Of a stretch of DNA of 64,000 nt, positions 8,395-16,787 are shown piece by piece (position 1 is the stretch's first letter; each line of letters opens with the position of its first letter). The stretch lies in contig NZ_JXYE01000003.1 of assembly GCF_000967725.1 (NCBI RefSeq), forward strand, positions 310,001-374,000, written 5' to 3'. Below the pieces are notes generated by a model, which saw nothing but the letters and a program-made list of their open reading frames with translations, searched no databases and was not told the origin of the DNA. The position numbers and the translations under genes were made by a program. This DNA comes from Loktanella sp. S4079 (lineage in GTDB: Bacteria > Pseudomonadota > Alphaproteobacteria > Rhodobacterales > Rhodobacteraceae).

Positions 8395-9249
8395 ATGTTA
8401 GCAATCCTTGGGTTAATTGGCGTTACAATGTCAGCGGTCATGCTGATTGATCCCGACGACGACGATACCGAACCAAGCGATCCATCCACGGACGAAGACC
8501 AAAGCGCCGACGCGATGGCGGACGACGACATCGTGCCCATGCATGAATTCTTTGACGAAACTGACCCCGATATGATCGTCTTTTCCGGCGAGGAAAATGA
8601 CGCGGTTACCGGCGGATCAGGCGAGGATCATATCGATGGCGAAGGTGGCGATGACATTCTTTCGGGCGGCGCGGGTGATGATGAAATACACGGCGGTTCG
8701 GGCAACGATATGATCGCCGGAAACGCCGGCAATGATCACCTCTTTGGTCACATTGGGGATGACACAATTGACGGCAACGCAGGTGATGATCAAATCAACG
8801 GTGGCGACGGAAACGACCTCATCGAAGGAGGGGACGGAAACGACCAAATCCTTGGGTCGTATGGCGATGATATCTTGCGGGGCGGTGACGGGGCCGACAC
8901 GCTCCACGGCGGTGCCGGAAACGACCTGATCGAGGATCGGGCAGACAATATTCGCGATTTTCTGAACGGTGGCGCGGGGAATGACACCCTTATGGGCGGT
9001 CAGGACGATGTGCTAAACGGCGGAACTGGTGCGGATAAATTTGTGCTTAGCAACGATGGGATGAGCATCATCCAAGACTTCGACGCCGCAGAGGATACAA
9101 TTGAAATCAGCTACACAGGCGCAGAACCCGCGCTGACAACTGAACAATCGCAAGATGGGCTCGTTCTGTTGGCAGATGGTCAGGCGGTTGCCGTGTTTAG
9201 CAATCTGGACACCTTGGATATGTCGCTGGTTCAGTTGGTTTCCACATAA
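8395..9249 (+). CDS. Membrane-anchored RTX calcium-binding repeat protein
   Basis: About 284 residues from the ATG at 8395 (a GTG at 8380 is also in frame). Residues 1-18 form one hydrophobic helix without a clear cleavage site, followed by a strongly acidic stretch (D-P-D-D-D-D near residue 20). From about residue 75 come roughly a dozen RTX nonapeptides of the G-G-x-G-x-D type that bind calcium and fold as a beta-roll. The C-terminal domain (D-K-F-V-L-S-N-D-G, then Q-D-F-D-A-A-E-D-T-I-E) is of the type seen in serralysin-like and type I secretion substrates. Having both an N-terminal anchor and RTX repeats makes the export route unclear. No secretion genes are adjacent. Confidence 0.85.
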   Translation: MLAILGLIGVTMSAVMLIDPDDDDTEPSDPSTDEDQSADAMADDDIVPMHEFFDETDPDMIVFSGEENDAVTGGSGEDHIDGEGGDDILSGGAGDDEIHGGSGNDMIAGNAGNDHLFGHIGDDTIDGNAGDDQINGGDGNDLIEGGDGNDQILGSYGDDILRGGDGADTLHGGAGNDLIEDRADNIRDFLNGGAGNDTLMGGQDDVLNGGTGADKFVLSNDGMSIIQDFDAAEDTIEISYTGAEPALTTEQSQDGLVLLADGQAVAVFSNLDTLDMSLVQLVST

Positions 9250-9294
9250 AAAGCTTTTCTTTATTGCGGAATCGCCCTAAATGCAGCCATCCGC

Positions 9295-9332
9295 GCAAGG
9301 AATCCCTTGCCGGTCCCTCCACGGGCCTTTCT
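9295..9332 (+). promoter_or_regulatory. Structured 5' leader of rpsO (candidate S15 autoregulation site)
   Basis: Two stem-loops lie 50-90 bp before the rpsO start: GCAAGG/CCTTGC with an AATC loop (9295-9310), and GGTCC/GGGCC with one G-U pair (about 9312-9332). Ribosomal protein S15 is known to repress its own mRNA through leader structures in several bacterial groups. That this leader does so is inference from position and pairing. Confidence 0.4.
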
Positions 9333-9382
9333 GGACGACATCCCGGATTGCGCCATTCACCCTTAACGATAAGGAGACCCCG

Positions 9383-9652
9383 ATGTCGATTACTGCTGAA
9401 GAAAAAGCACGCATCTTGAAAGAATTCGCAACCAAAGAAGGCGACACAGGTTCGCCCGAAGTACAGGTTGCTATTTTGTCATCGCGTATTGCGACTCTGA
9501 CAGAGCACTTCAAGACACACAAAAAAGACAACCACGGTCGTCGCGGCCTTCTGAAAATGGTTGCTCAGCGTCGTAAGCTTTTGGACTACACAAAAGCCAA
9601 AGACGAAGCACGTTATCAGTCGCTGATCGAACGTCTGGGCCTGCGTCGCTAA
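9383..9652 (+). CDS. rpsO: 30S ribosomal protein S15
   Basis: Eighty-nine residues, the standard length for S15, which binds the central domain of 16S rRNA early in 30S assembly. Typical segments are visible: T-G-S-P-E-V-Q-V-A near residue 27, [11 protein letters not shown] near 40, and [17 protein letters not shown] toward the end. AAGGAG precedes the ATG at 9383 at a good spacing. A strong terminator follows. In many bacteria rpsO runs straight into pnp; here three other elements (a terminator, a zinc GTPase gene and a DUF6525 gene) separate them. Confidence 0.97.
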   Translation: MSITAEEKARILKEFATKEGDTGSPEVQVAILSSRIATLTEHFKTHKKDNHGRRGLLKMVAQRRKLLDYTKAKDEARYQSLIERLGLRR

Positions 9653-9674
9653 GCGATACGCAAATCCCGATCTT

Positions 9675-9707
9675 AAAAGCCGCGCCCATTTGGACGCGGC
9701 TTTTTTT
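9675..9707 (+). terminator. Rho-independent terminator of rpsO
   Basis: A 10-bp stem AAAAGCCGCG/CGCGGCTTTT (9675-9684 with 9695-9704) on a 10-base loop, ending in a run of seven or more T. Confidence 0.92.
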
Positions 9708-9734
9708 GTGGTTGCAAATCTGATTTCACCGTGC

Positions 9735-9756
9735 ATGTTATGTTATAACATATCAG
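9735..9756 (+). promoter_or_regulatory. Candidate Zur (zinc uptake regulator) binding site
   Basis: A perfect 14-bp palindrome TATGTTATAACATA (9739-9752) with flanking T/A-rich bases lies 17 bp before the start of the zinc GTPase gene. The core TGTTATAACA matches the known Zur consensus (ATGTTATA-TATAACAT type) of proteobacteria. Finding it directly ahead of a COG0523 zinc chaperone gene, a classical Zur target, makes repression under zinc sufficiency likely. Confidence 0.75.
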
Positions 9757-9768
9757 TTGAGGTGAATA

Positions 9769-10983
9769 ATGTCCCGTAACCGCCTACCCGTCACGGTTCT
9801 TTCTGGCTTTCTTGGTGCCGGAAAGACCACATTGCTCAACCGCGTTCTGAACAATCGCGAGGGTCGCCGCGTCGCGGTCATTGTGAACGATATGTCAGAA
9901 GTGAACATTGATGCCGACCTCATCCGCGAGGGCGGTGCCGCGCTTAGCCACACCGATGAAACCTTGGTTGAAATGTCAAACGGCTGCATCTGCTGCACCT
10001 TGCGCGATGATCTGCTGGCCGAGGTGCGCCGCCTCGCCGAAGAAGACCGATTTGACTATTTACTTATCGAATCCACTGGTATTTCAGAGCCCCTGCCGGT
10101 GGCTGCCACCTTTGAATTTCAGGATGCGAACGGACAAAGTCTTTCTGATGTGGCGCGGCTCGATACGATGGTGACCGTCGTCGACGCGGTCAACCTGCCC
10201 CGCGACTTTGCGAGCTATGAGCAGCTTTCTGATCGCGGAGAGGTCATGGGCGAGGCTGATGATCGTACCCTCGTCCAGTTACTGACCGAACAAATCGAAT
10301 TTGCGGATATTGTCGTGTTGAACAAAGTCAGCGCCGCTGACCCCGCAATGGTCGATGCCGCCCGCAAGATTATTCGCAGCCTGAATGCGGATGCCAAGAT
10401 AATCGAAACCGACTTTGGCAATGTGCCGGCGAGCAGCATTTTGGATACAGGTCTATTTGATTTTGAACACGCTCATGAACATCCGATGTGGGCCAAAGAG
10501 CTATATGGTTTTGCAGATCACCCCCCTGAGACCGAGGAATACGGTATTTCCTCTTTCACCTATCGCGCGCGCGCGCCTTTTGACCCGGTCAAAGTTTACA
10601 ATGTGCTGAATGGTGATCTTCCGGGGGTTATTCGCGCAAAGGGCCATTTCTGGATTGCCACCCGCCCCGATTGGGTCGCTGAATTTTCGCTGGCTGGCGC
10701 GCTATCTAGCGTAGCACCGCTGGGTACGTGGTGGGCAGCAGTGCCGAAGGAACGTTGGCCCAACCATGATCAGGCGCAAGCCTATACCACAGCCCATTGG
10801 GCAGAACCTTTTGGTGATCGACGGCAAGAGCTCGTGTTTATCGGCACAGGCATTGATTGGCCCGCGCTCAAGGCGCAACTTGATGCGTGCCTGATCGCAC
10901 ATGCAAATGCGGATAACTTAGAGAATTTTCGGCACCTGCGCGATCCGTTTCCACAATGGCGTCGCAACCAATCCGTCGCCTAG
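9769..10983 (+). CDS. COG0523 zinc metallochaperone GTPase (CobW/ZigA/YciC type)
   Basis: A 404-residue G3E-family GTPase. It shows Walker [10 protein letters not shown] (residues 12-20), the metal-binding C-I-C-C motif (about 73-76) in the context N-G-C-I-C-C-T-L-R, the base-recognition N-K-V-S (about 184) and a C-terminal CobW_C domain (from about 260). The candidate Zur box at 9739-9752 argues for the zinc-starvation subgroup, which delivers zinc to client enzymes when zinc is scarce, rather than cobalamin synthesis or nitrile hydratase maturation. The start is the ATG at 9769 with GAGGTGA upstream. It forms a unit of its own or with the next small gene, between the rpsO terminator and the pnp leader. 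Confidence 0.9.
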   Translation: MSRNRLPVTVLSGFLGAGKTTLLNRVLNNREGRRVAVIVNDMSEVNIDADLIREGGAALSHTDETLVEMSNGCICCTLRDDLLAEVRRLAEEDRFDYLLIESTGISEPLPVAATFEFQDANGQSLSDVARLDTMVTVVDAVNLPRDFASYEQLSDRGEVMGEADDRTLVQLLTEQIEFADIVVLNKVSAADPAMVDAARKIIRSLNADAKIIETDFGNVPASSILDTGLFDFEHAHEHPMWAKELYGFADHPPETEEYGISSFTYRARAPFDPVKVYNVLNGDLPGVIRAKGHFWIATRPDWVAEFSLAGALSSVAPLGTWWAAVPKERWPNHDQAQAYTTAHWAEPFGDRRQELVFIGTGIDWPALKAQLDACLIAHANADNLENFRHLRDPFPQWRRNQSVA

Positions 10984-10996
10984 AACGGATATTCAC

Positions 10997-11239
10997 ATGA
11001 AATGGCATGGAAACAGAGGGGCAACCGGGTTTGCAACACGCAGGAGTGCCGCAAACCAAATGGCCGCATTCGACAGGCTACCCCCTGATTTACGCGCTTG
11101 GCTTCGCGATGCTGCGCTGCCATGGTCACCCCGGTCGTGCCTCGCGATCTGGGAAAAGGCACGCCGCGAAGGGCTCGACCACCGTGCAGCCCTTGCGCGG
11201 CTCGATGCGATTGAAAAAGCAATGCTTACACGGCGTTAA
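10997..11239 (+). CDS. DUF6525 family protein
   Basis: An 80-residue basic cytosolic protein. The segments M-A-A-F-D-R-L-P-P-D-L-R-A-W-L and A-A-L-P-W-S-P-R-S match a small conserved protein of Rhodobacterales known as DUF6525, of unknown function. It starts 13 bp after the zinc GTPase and could be co-transcribed with it; whether it also answers to zinc is not shown. There are no cysteines and no membrane segment. The second start a few codons in is possible, but the ATG at 10997 gives the usual family N-terminus with G-A-T-G-F. Confidence 0.75.
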   Translation: MKWHGNRGATGFATRRSAANQMAAFDRLPPDLRAWLRDAALPWSPRSCLAIWEKARREGLDHRAALARLDAIEKAMLTRR

Positions 11240-11376
11240 CCGGACGCGTAAAATTCGCATAGCTTCACGCAAGAAAATTACACCTATAAATCCTTGCGGA
11301 ATACGGCAATACCCGCATAAGGTGCATCTCAATGCGATTTAGCGATATTGGAAAACATGCAAACATTTATCTCTTT

Positions 11377-11527
11377 GCGCCCATTTTATTGGGCGCTCTT
11401 CCCAAATACGCAAAATTCGGCTATGGCCCGCAAATCTTGAGAGACCGGCGCCCGCATTCCAGCGCCTGCCAAAGAAGATATCGGAATGAGGGGGAATACG
11501 CCCCCTACGCAAAATGGGCTGCGGCCC
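11377..11527 (+). promoter_or_regulatory. Structured 5' leader of pnp
   Basis: The 300-bp gap before pnp holds no convincing gene but four potential stem-loops: GCGCCCA/TGGGCGC (11377-11396, perfect 7 bp); GGCGC/GCGCC around 11448-11467; AGGGGG/CCCCCT (11489-11506); and GGGC/GCCC (11516-11527), the last only about 12 bases before the start codon. In E. coli the pnp leader is cut by RNase III and then used by PNPase to shorten its own message. Autoregulation of that general kind is inferred here from the structure, not shown. Confidence 0.5.
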
Positions 11528-11539
11528 GACTAGGAAAAC

Positions 11540-13678
11540 ATGATGTTTAACGAAGTGAAAAAATCAATGCAGTGGGGGCAAGAAACGCTCACACTCGAAA
11601 CCGGCAAAGTTGCGCGTCAAGCAGACGGTACAGTGATCGCCACCTTGGGCGAAACATCCGTCATGGCCAACGTGACCTTTGCAAAGGCGCAAAAGCCGGG
11701 TCAGGATTTCTTTCCTCTGACCGTTCACTACCAAGAGAAATACTATGCCGCCGGTAAAGTACCTGGCGGTTTTTTTAAGCGCGAAGCACGTCCAACTGAA
11801 AAAGAGACGCTGACTGCACGCTTGATCGACCGTCCAATTCGTCCATTGTTCGTGCCTGGCTTCAAAAACGAAGTTCTGGTCATGTGTACAGTTCTGTCAC
11901 ACGACATGGTCAACGACCCAGACATGGTTGCGATGATCGCGGCATCTGCTGCGCTGACAATTTCTGGCGCACCATTCATGGGCCCAATCGGCGCTGCGCG
12001 CGTTGGTTTTGTTGACGGCGAATACGTTCTGAACCCAGAAATCGACGACATGCACAACCTGCGCCAGAACCCTGAGCAGCGTTTGGATCTTGTTGTTGCG
12101 GGCACCAAAGACGCCGTGATGATGGTTGAATCCGAAGCTTACGAGCTGACCGAAGAAGAAATGCTGGGCGCTGTGACTTTTGCGCACGAGCAAATCCAAC
12201 CCGTCATCGACCTGATCATCGCGCTGGCCGAAGAATCTGCAAAAGAGCCATTCGACTTCCAGCCCGTTGATTATTCTGAGCTGTACGAAGCCGTCAAAGC
12301 TGCTGGCGAAGACGCGATGCGCGCGGCTTATGCCATCACTGACAAGCAAGAGCGCACTGCCGCTGTTGCCGCTGCCCGTGAAGACATCATCGCCAAGCTG
12401 ACCGAAGAACAGCAAGAAGATGCAAACCTAGGTTCTGCATTGAAAAAGCTGGAATCAGGCGTTTTGCGCGGCGACGTTGTGAAAAACGGCAAGCGTATCG
12501 ACGGTCGTGCACTGGATGAAATCCGCCCAATCGTCTCTGAAACTGGTATCCTGCCACGCACACACGGTTCTGCCCTGTTTACACGCGGCGAAACCCAAGG
12601 TTTGGTCGTAACCACATTGGGTACTGGCGACGACGAACAAATGATCGACTCGCTGACTGGCATGTATAAGTCGAACTTCATGCTGCACTACAACTTCCCA
12701 CCTTACTCTGTGGGTGAAGTAGGCCGCGTAGGTTCACCTGGCCGTCGTGAAATCGGTCACGGTAAACTGGCATGGCGTGCGCTTCAGGCTGTTCTGCCAG
12801 CGCCGACAGATTTCCCATACACTGTGCGCGTTGTCTCCGAGATCACTGAATCCAACGGTTCATCTTCAATGGCTTCCGTTTGTGGTGGCTCGCTGTCCAT
12901 GATGGATGCGGGTGTTCCGCTGAAAGCCCCAGTTGCTGGTGTTGCTATGGGTCTGGTCATGGAAGAAGACGGTTCTTACGCCGTTCTGTCCGATATCCTT
13001 GGTGACGAAGACCACCTTGGCGACATGGACTTTAAGGTTGCGGGTACTGAAAATGGTATCACGTCGCTGCAGATGGACATCAAGATTGCAGGTATCACAC
13101 CTGAAATCATGTCCAAAGCACTGGCACAGGCCAAAGCAGGCCGCCTGCATATTCTTGGCGAAATGGGCAAAGCCCTGACTGGCGCGCAGGAATTCAGCGT
13201 CCACGCACCTAAGATTGAAACGATGAACATCCCAACCGACAAGATCCGCGAAGTGATCGGCTCGGGTGGTAAAGTCATCCGTGAAATCGTGGAAACATCT
13301 GGTGCAAAAGTCGACATCAACGACGACGGCGTGATCAAGATTGCGTCCAACGACGCAGAGGCGATCAAAAAAGCCTACGACATGATCCACTCAATCGTCG
13401 CAGAGCCAGAAGAAGGCGTGATCTACAAAGGGACAGTTGTGAAACTGGTCGACTTTGGTGCTTTCGTGAACTTCTTTGGCAAGCGTGACGGTCTGGTGCA
13501 CGTGTCCCAAATCGAAAACCGCCGCCTGAACCACCCATCCGACGTTCTAAAAGAAGGTCAGGAAGTCTGGGTTAAACTGCTTGGTTTCGATGATCGCGGC
13601 AAAGTTCGCTTGGCGATGAAAATGGTTGATCAGGAAACTGGTAAAGAAATCGTAAAAGAAGAAGCAACCGAAGAATAA
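11540..13678 (+). CDS. pnp: Polyribonucleotide nucleotidyltransferase (PNPase)
   Basis: A 712-residue phosphorolytic 3'-5' exoribonuclease that degrades mRNA and structured RNA, often within the RNA degradosome. Two RNase PH-like halves are visible ([13 protein letters not shown] near residue 95; the second with [11 protein letters not shown] near 395). They are followed by a KH domain with the G-S-G-G loop (about 575) and an S1 domain (from about 626, [15 protein letters not shown]). The length is the family norm. AGGAAAA precedes the double ATG at 11540/11543. Codon use is strongly biased toward highly expressed genes. A strong terminator follows. Confidence 0.97.
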   Translation: MMFNEVKKSMQWGQETLTLETGKVARQADGTVIATLGETSVMANVTFAKAQKPGQDFFPLTVHYQEKYYAAGKVPGGFFKREARPTEKETLTARLIDRPIRPLFVPGFKNEVLVMCTVLSHDMVNDPDMVAMIAASAALTISGAPFMGPIGAARVGFVDGEYVLNPEIDDMHNLRQNPEQRLDLVVAGTKDAVMMVESEAYELTEEEMLGAVTFAHEQIQPVIDLIIALAEESAKEPFDFQPVDYSELYEAVKAAGEDAMRAAYAITDKQERTAAVAAAREDIIAKLTEEQQEDANLGSALKKLESGVLRGDVVKNGKRIDGRALDEIRPIVSETGILPRTHGSALFTRGETQGLVVTTLGTGDDEQMIDSLTGMYKSNFMLHYNFPPYSVGEVGRVGSPGRREIGHGKLAWRALQAVLPAPTDFPYTVRVVSEITESNGSSSMASVCGGSLSMMDAGVPLKAPVAGVAMGLVMEEDGSYAVLSDILGDEDHLGDMDFKVAGTENGITSLQMDIKIAGITPEIMSKALAQAKAGRLHILGEMGKALTGAQEFSVHAPKIETMNIPTDKIREVIGSGGKVIREIVETSGAKVDINDDGVIKIASNDAEAIKKAYDMIHSIVAEPEEGVIYKGTVVKLVDFGAFVNFFGKRDGLVHVSQIENRRLNHPSDVLKEGQEVWVKLLGFDDRGKVRLAMKMVDQETGKEIVKEEATEE

Positions 13679-13684
13679 TCATAG

Positions 13685-13717
13685 AAAGGCCCGCAGCACA
13701 AAGTTGCGGGCCTTTTT
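13685..13717 (+). terminator. Rho-independent terminator of pnp
   Basis: An 11-bp perfect stem AAAGGCCCGCA/TGCGGGCCTTT (13685-13695 with 13705-13715) followed by T5, beginning 7 bp after the pnp stop. Confidence 0.95.
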
Positions 13718-13800
13718 CTTACGCATGTTAATACAACCTTAAGGTTGTGGTGTGATTTTATAACTCACCCGAATCATATTCCCAGCCCCCAGGAACTAAG

Positions 13801-14391
13801 ATGCGTTTACCAGCTCTTGCACTCATCGTTTTCAATATGTTGATCGGCACCGCAGCGCCCGCCGAAGAAACCGGCGACTTCTCAATGGGCTTGGGTGTGT
13901 CGAATTTTGGTGTCGCACTCACTGGCGAATACACAACTTCACCGCAGTGGAATATTCGTGGTGTCGTCATGGGCGGCTTCTCATTCGACGATACCTTCCA
14001 AGAAGATGACTATACCATAGTCGGCCGGGCAGAGCTGGGTGGCGTCGCGCTATTCGCCGATTACTACCCGTTAGACAACGCATGGCGCATGACGGGCGGG
14101 GTATTCATGTCAAACTCTGAACTCACCGGCGATTTTACCGGCCCAGAAAATTTCACCGGGGACATGGGGTTCGCAAACGAGCTTGTCCCAATGATTGCAA
14201 CGGGTTTTAAGGCGCAGGTTTCTGACACGGTGTCATTCTACGGCGACGTAGGGGTGATGTTTTCCTCTCTCGAGGTGTCATCAGACAGCACCGATCCCGC
14301 GGTGCAAACTGAGATTGACGAACTCAATGATGACTTGGACGATATGCCCGTCTTTCCATATATCGAAACGGGTGTAAGCTTTAGGTTCTAG
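13801..14391 (+). CDS. Small outer-membrane beta-barrel protein
   Basis: A 196-residue protein with a signal peptide (about residues 1-20, ending A-P-A|E-E) and alternating beta-strand patterns suggesting an eight-stranded barrel. It ends V-S-F-R-F, the C-terminal phenylalanine signal used for outer-membrane insertion. There is one acidic loop with repeated D/E near residues 165-180. It resembles OmpW/OmpA-transmembrane-like barrels in a general way but belongs to no family I can name. It stands alone after the pnp terminator, with the minus-strand peroxiredoxin gene converging on it. Function unknown, perhaps structural or small-molecule permeation. Confidence 0.7.
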   Translation: MRLPALALIVFNMLIGTAAPAEETGDFSMGLGVSNFGVALTGEYTTSPQWNIRGVVMGGFSFDDTFQEDDYTIVGRAELGGVALFADYYPLDNAWRMTGGVFMSNSELTGDFTGPENFTGDMGFANELVPMIATGFKAQVSDTVSFYGDVGVMFSSLEVSSDSTDPAVQTEIDELNDDLDDMPVFPYIETGVSFRF

Positions 14392-14422
14392 TGGCCCCGC
14401 CCAAGCAGGGCCACCAATCGCG

Positions 14423-15070
14423 TTACAGTTTTGTTGTACGCAGGTAAGGCAGCACGGTTTTGAATTCGCCGTATTTTGCCTTGGCATCCTCGTTTGAAAC
14501 TGTTGCGGGGATGATCACATCATCACCAACGTTCCAATTGGCTGGGGTAGCGACACCTTGGCCAACGGATGTTTGCAAGCCGTCTAGCGCACGCAGCACT
14601 TCGGCAAAGTTGCGGCCAACGGTCATTGGGTAGGTCATCGACAGCTTCAGCTTTTTATCTGGCCCGATGATAAAGACAGAACGCACTGTCGCGCTATCCG
14701 CAGGTGTACGACCATCTGGCATGTAGGCCTCAGCAGGCAGCATGTCGAATGCCTTTGCCATTTCTAGCCCTTCGTCCGCGACGATCGGAAAGCCAGCTTT
14801 GGTTCCTGCAACCGTTTCAATATCACCTTTCCATTTCTTGTGCTCTTCAACACCGTCGATGCTGATCCCCAGCACTTTGGTGCCGCGCTTTTCCCATTCG
14901 TCCGCCAACTGCGCGACTGCGCCGAATTCAGTTGTACAGACAGGGGTGAAATCCTTGGGATGCGAAAAGAGGATTGCCCAGCTATCGCCGATCCAATCGT
15001 GCAAAGAAATCGTTCCGTGATCGGTCTCGACCGTCAGATCAGGAATAGTGTCATTAATGCGTAGGCCCAT
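14423..15070 (-). CDS. Peroxiredoxin, 1-Cys (Prx6) type
   Basis: A 215-residue thiol peroxidase that reduces hydrogen peroxide and organic hydroperoxides. The peroxidatic motif P-V-C-T-T-E lies near residue 45 after F-S-H-P-K-D-F-T. The long C-terminal domain with M-T-Y-P-M-T-V-G-R-N and L-Q-T-S marks the Prx6/AhpC-TSA subfamily. No second resolving cysteine is visible, in line with a 1-Cys mechanism. The start at 15070 has AGGAG upstream; a longer frame to 15163 enters the shared intergenic region. It is divergent from the ring-cleaving dioxygenase/hydrolase pair, so the two units may share an oxidant-responsive control region. Confidence 0.93.
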   Translation of the reverse strand: MGLRINDTIPDLTVETDHGTISLHDWIGDSWAILFSHPKDFTPVCTTEFGAVAQLADEWEKRGTKVLGISIDGVEEHKKWKGDIETVAGTKAGFPIVADEGLEMAKAFDMLPAEAYMPDGRTPADSATVRSVFIIGPDKKLKLSMTYPMTVGRNFAEVLRALDGLQTSVGQGVATPANWNVGDDVIIPATVSNEDAKAKYGEFKTVLPYLRTTKL

Positions 15071-15260
15071 TTGAACGCTCCTATGTTGTAATGCGTTGAT
15101 GCCTATATATGCGCCCAATTTGCGACGCGCTATGGGATCATGCAGTTTGTCGCAGACGCCCAATCGTCATGTGCGCATACGAACCAATTCAGTGCGTCCA
15201 TCGGTGTTTAGTGCACAACAAACTTCGTTATGTATGCGGCAACAAAGTAGGAGACGCCCC

Positions 15261-16190
15261 ATGCTTAAACAGATCAAAGGACTCCACCACGTTACGTCGC
15301 TGGCAAGTGACGCACGTGCAAACAATGCGTTTTTCACCAACGTGCTGGGCCTGCGCCGCGTAAAGAAAACGGTCAATTTCGACGCCCCCGACGTCTACCA
15401 CCTTTACTATGGTGATGAGACAGGTACGCCCGGAACCGTCATGACTTATTTTCCGTTTCCAAATGCTGCGCGTGGCATTCCCGGCGCCGGAGAAGTTGGG
15501 CGCACCGCATTTAGCATTCCGACCGGAACGTCACAGGCTTGGATCGACAGGCTGACCACATTTGAAACCGCCCAGCTTGCGCAAGACACACGGTTTGGCC
15601 AAAAGCGTGTTCTCTTTGATGGACCTGACGGCGATAAATTTGCGCTCGTCGAAAGCGATGACGACCGTACCCCGTGGACAGGAAACGGTGTTAGCGCCGA
15701 GATCGGCATTCGCGGATTTCACTCGACTGACATGCGGTTGATCGACGATGCCCAAAGCGCAGAACTGCTCAAGTTCATGGGATATGAACATAGCGAAACC
15801 GACGGCAGCATTCTGCGATTTGTTGTGCCAGGCGGCAATGCGGCCAACACGATTGATATTGAACGCGTGCCCGGTGCACGTCACGCCGCCCAAGGCGCAG
15901 GATCCGTTCACCACATAGCCTTTGCCGTCGAAAACCGCGCGCGGCAACTCGAGGTTCGCGAAGCCTTGATGGACACCGGATATCAGGTCACGCCTGTGAT
16001 TGATCGCGACTACTTTTATGCGATCTATTTCCGCACGCCAGGCGGTGTATTGTTCGAGGTCGCAACCAACGAACCCGGATTCGACCGCGACGAAGACACG
16101 GCACATCTGGGCGAGGCGCTGAAGCTGCCCAGCCAACACGAACATCTACGCGCACGGCTCGAGGGCTATCTTCAACCGATTGAGGATTGA
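15261..16190 (+). CDS. Ring-cleaving dioxygenase, VOC family (MhqO-like)
   Basis: A 309-residue protein with two vicinal-oxygen-chelate modules. The N-terminal metal-binding histidine is in G-L-H-H-V-T-S (near residue 8), followed by F-F-T-N-V-L-G-L-R-R-V-K-K-T-V-N-F-D. The second module has S-V-H-H-I-A-F-A (near 215) and the late ligand in L-F-E-V-A-T. This is the pattern of MhqO/LinE-type enzymes that open hydroquinone rings. AGGAGA precedes the ATG at 15261; the longer frame from 15096 is rejected. The next gene begins 3 bp downstream and encodes an MhqD-like hydrolase. The same pairing is used in Bacillus subtilis for quinone resistance, so quinone or catechol detoxification is the likely role. 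Confidence 0.88.
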   Translation: MLKQIKGLHHVTSLASDARANNAFFTNVLGLRRVKKTVNFDAPDVYHLYYGDETGTPGTVMTYFPFPNAARGIPGAGEVGRTAFSIPTGTSQAWIDRLTTFETAQLAQDTRFGQKRVLFDGPDGDKFALVESDDDRTPWTGNGVSAEIGIRGFHSTDMRLIDDAQSAELLKFMGYEHSETDGSILRFVVPGGNAANTIDIERVPGARHAAQGAGSVHHIAFAVENRARQLEVREALMDTGYQVTPVIDRDYFYAIYFRTPGGVLFEVATNEPGFDRDEDTAHLGEALKLPSQHEHLRARLEGYLQPIED

Positions 16191-16193
16191 TGA

Positions 16194-16787
16194 ATGTATC
16201 ACGTCAAACGTACCGCAGGTGAAGCAAATGCACCTCTCTTTCTGACATTCCACGGCACTGGTGGAACAGAAGAGCAATTTCACGGTCTTGCAGAACAATT
16301 GCACCCAGGCGCGCATGTTACTTCGCCTCGGGGTGATGTTTCCGAATATGGTGCCGCGCGTTTTTTCAAACGCACGGGCGAAGGCGTCTATGACATGGAT
16401 GACCTTGCCCATCGCACGATCAAAATGTCCGAGTTTATTCGCGCTGAGATCACGCACGTTGGTGCATCTAAAACGATCGGGCTTGGCTATTCGAATGGGG
16501 CGAACATCTTGGCCGCAGTTGCACTAAAAACCCCGGACTTAGTGGATGATCTCATTCTCATGCATCCGCTGATTCCATGGACACCGGAACCGCAGCCTAG
16601 GCTGGGCGGACGACGCATTTTGATCACCGCCGGACGGCGTGATCCGATTTGCCCCGCACCACAAACCCAAGAACTGGCCGACTACTTGCTGGCGCAAGGT
16701 GCTAACGTCACTATGTTTTGGCACGACGGAGGCCACGAAATTACGCAATCAGAGATTCAGAAAATTGCAGATTTCTGCGCGGCCTAG
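16194..16787 (+). CDS. Alpha/beta hydrolase, phospholipase/carboxylesterase family (MhqD-like)
   Basis: A 197-residue cytosolic hydrolase. It shows L-T-F-H-G-T-G-G (oxyanion region, near residue 20), the nucleophile elbow G-Y-S-N-G-A-N (serine near 103), an aspartate in A-G-R-R-D-P-I-C (near 149) and the catalytic histidine in H-D-G-G-H-E-I (near 183), so the triad is complete. The family cleaves ester bonds. Translational closeness to the ring-cleaving dioxygenase (3 bp) suggests it acts on the ring-opened product or a linked substrate. The stop overlaps the convergent rluA-family gene by 4 bp. Confidence 0.87.
   Translation: MYHVKRTAGEANAPLFLTFHGTGGTEEQFHGLAEQLHPGAHVTSPRGDVSEYGAARFFKRTGEGVYDMDDLAHRTIKMSEFIRAEITHVGASKTIGLGYSNGANILAAVALKTPDLVDDLILMHPLIPWTPEPQPRLGGRRILITAGRRDPICPAPQTQELADYLLAQGANVTMFWHDGGHEITQSEIQKIADFCAA

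Noticed and set aside
8625..9010. Possible CRISPR-like or tandem DNA repeat
   Set aside because: The periodicity is the coding pattern of RTX nonapeptides, with variable DNA sequence and no spacer-repeat structure.
11332..11550. 72-residue open frame ahead of pnp
   Set aside because: It overlaps the four leader stems and the pnp ribosome site, runs into pnp, and has no recognisable domain; a structured leader explains the region better.
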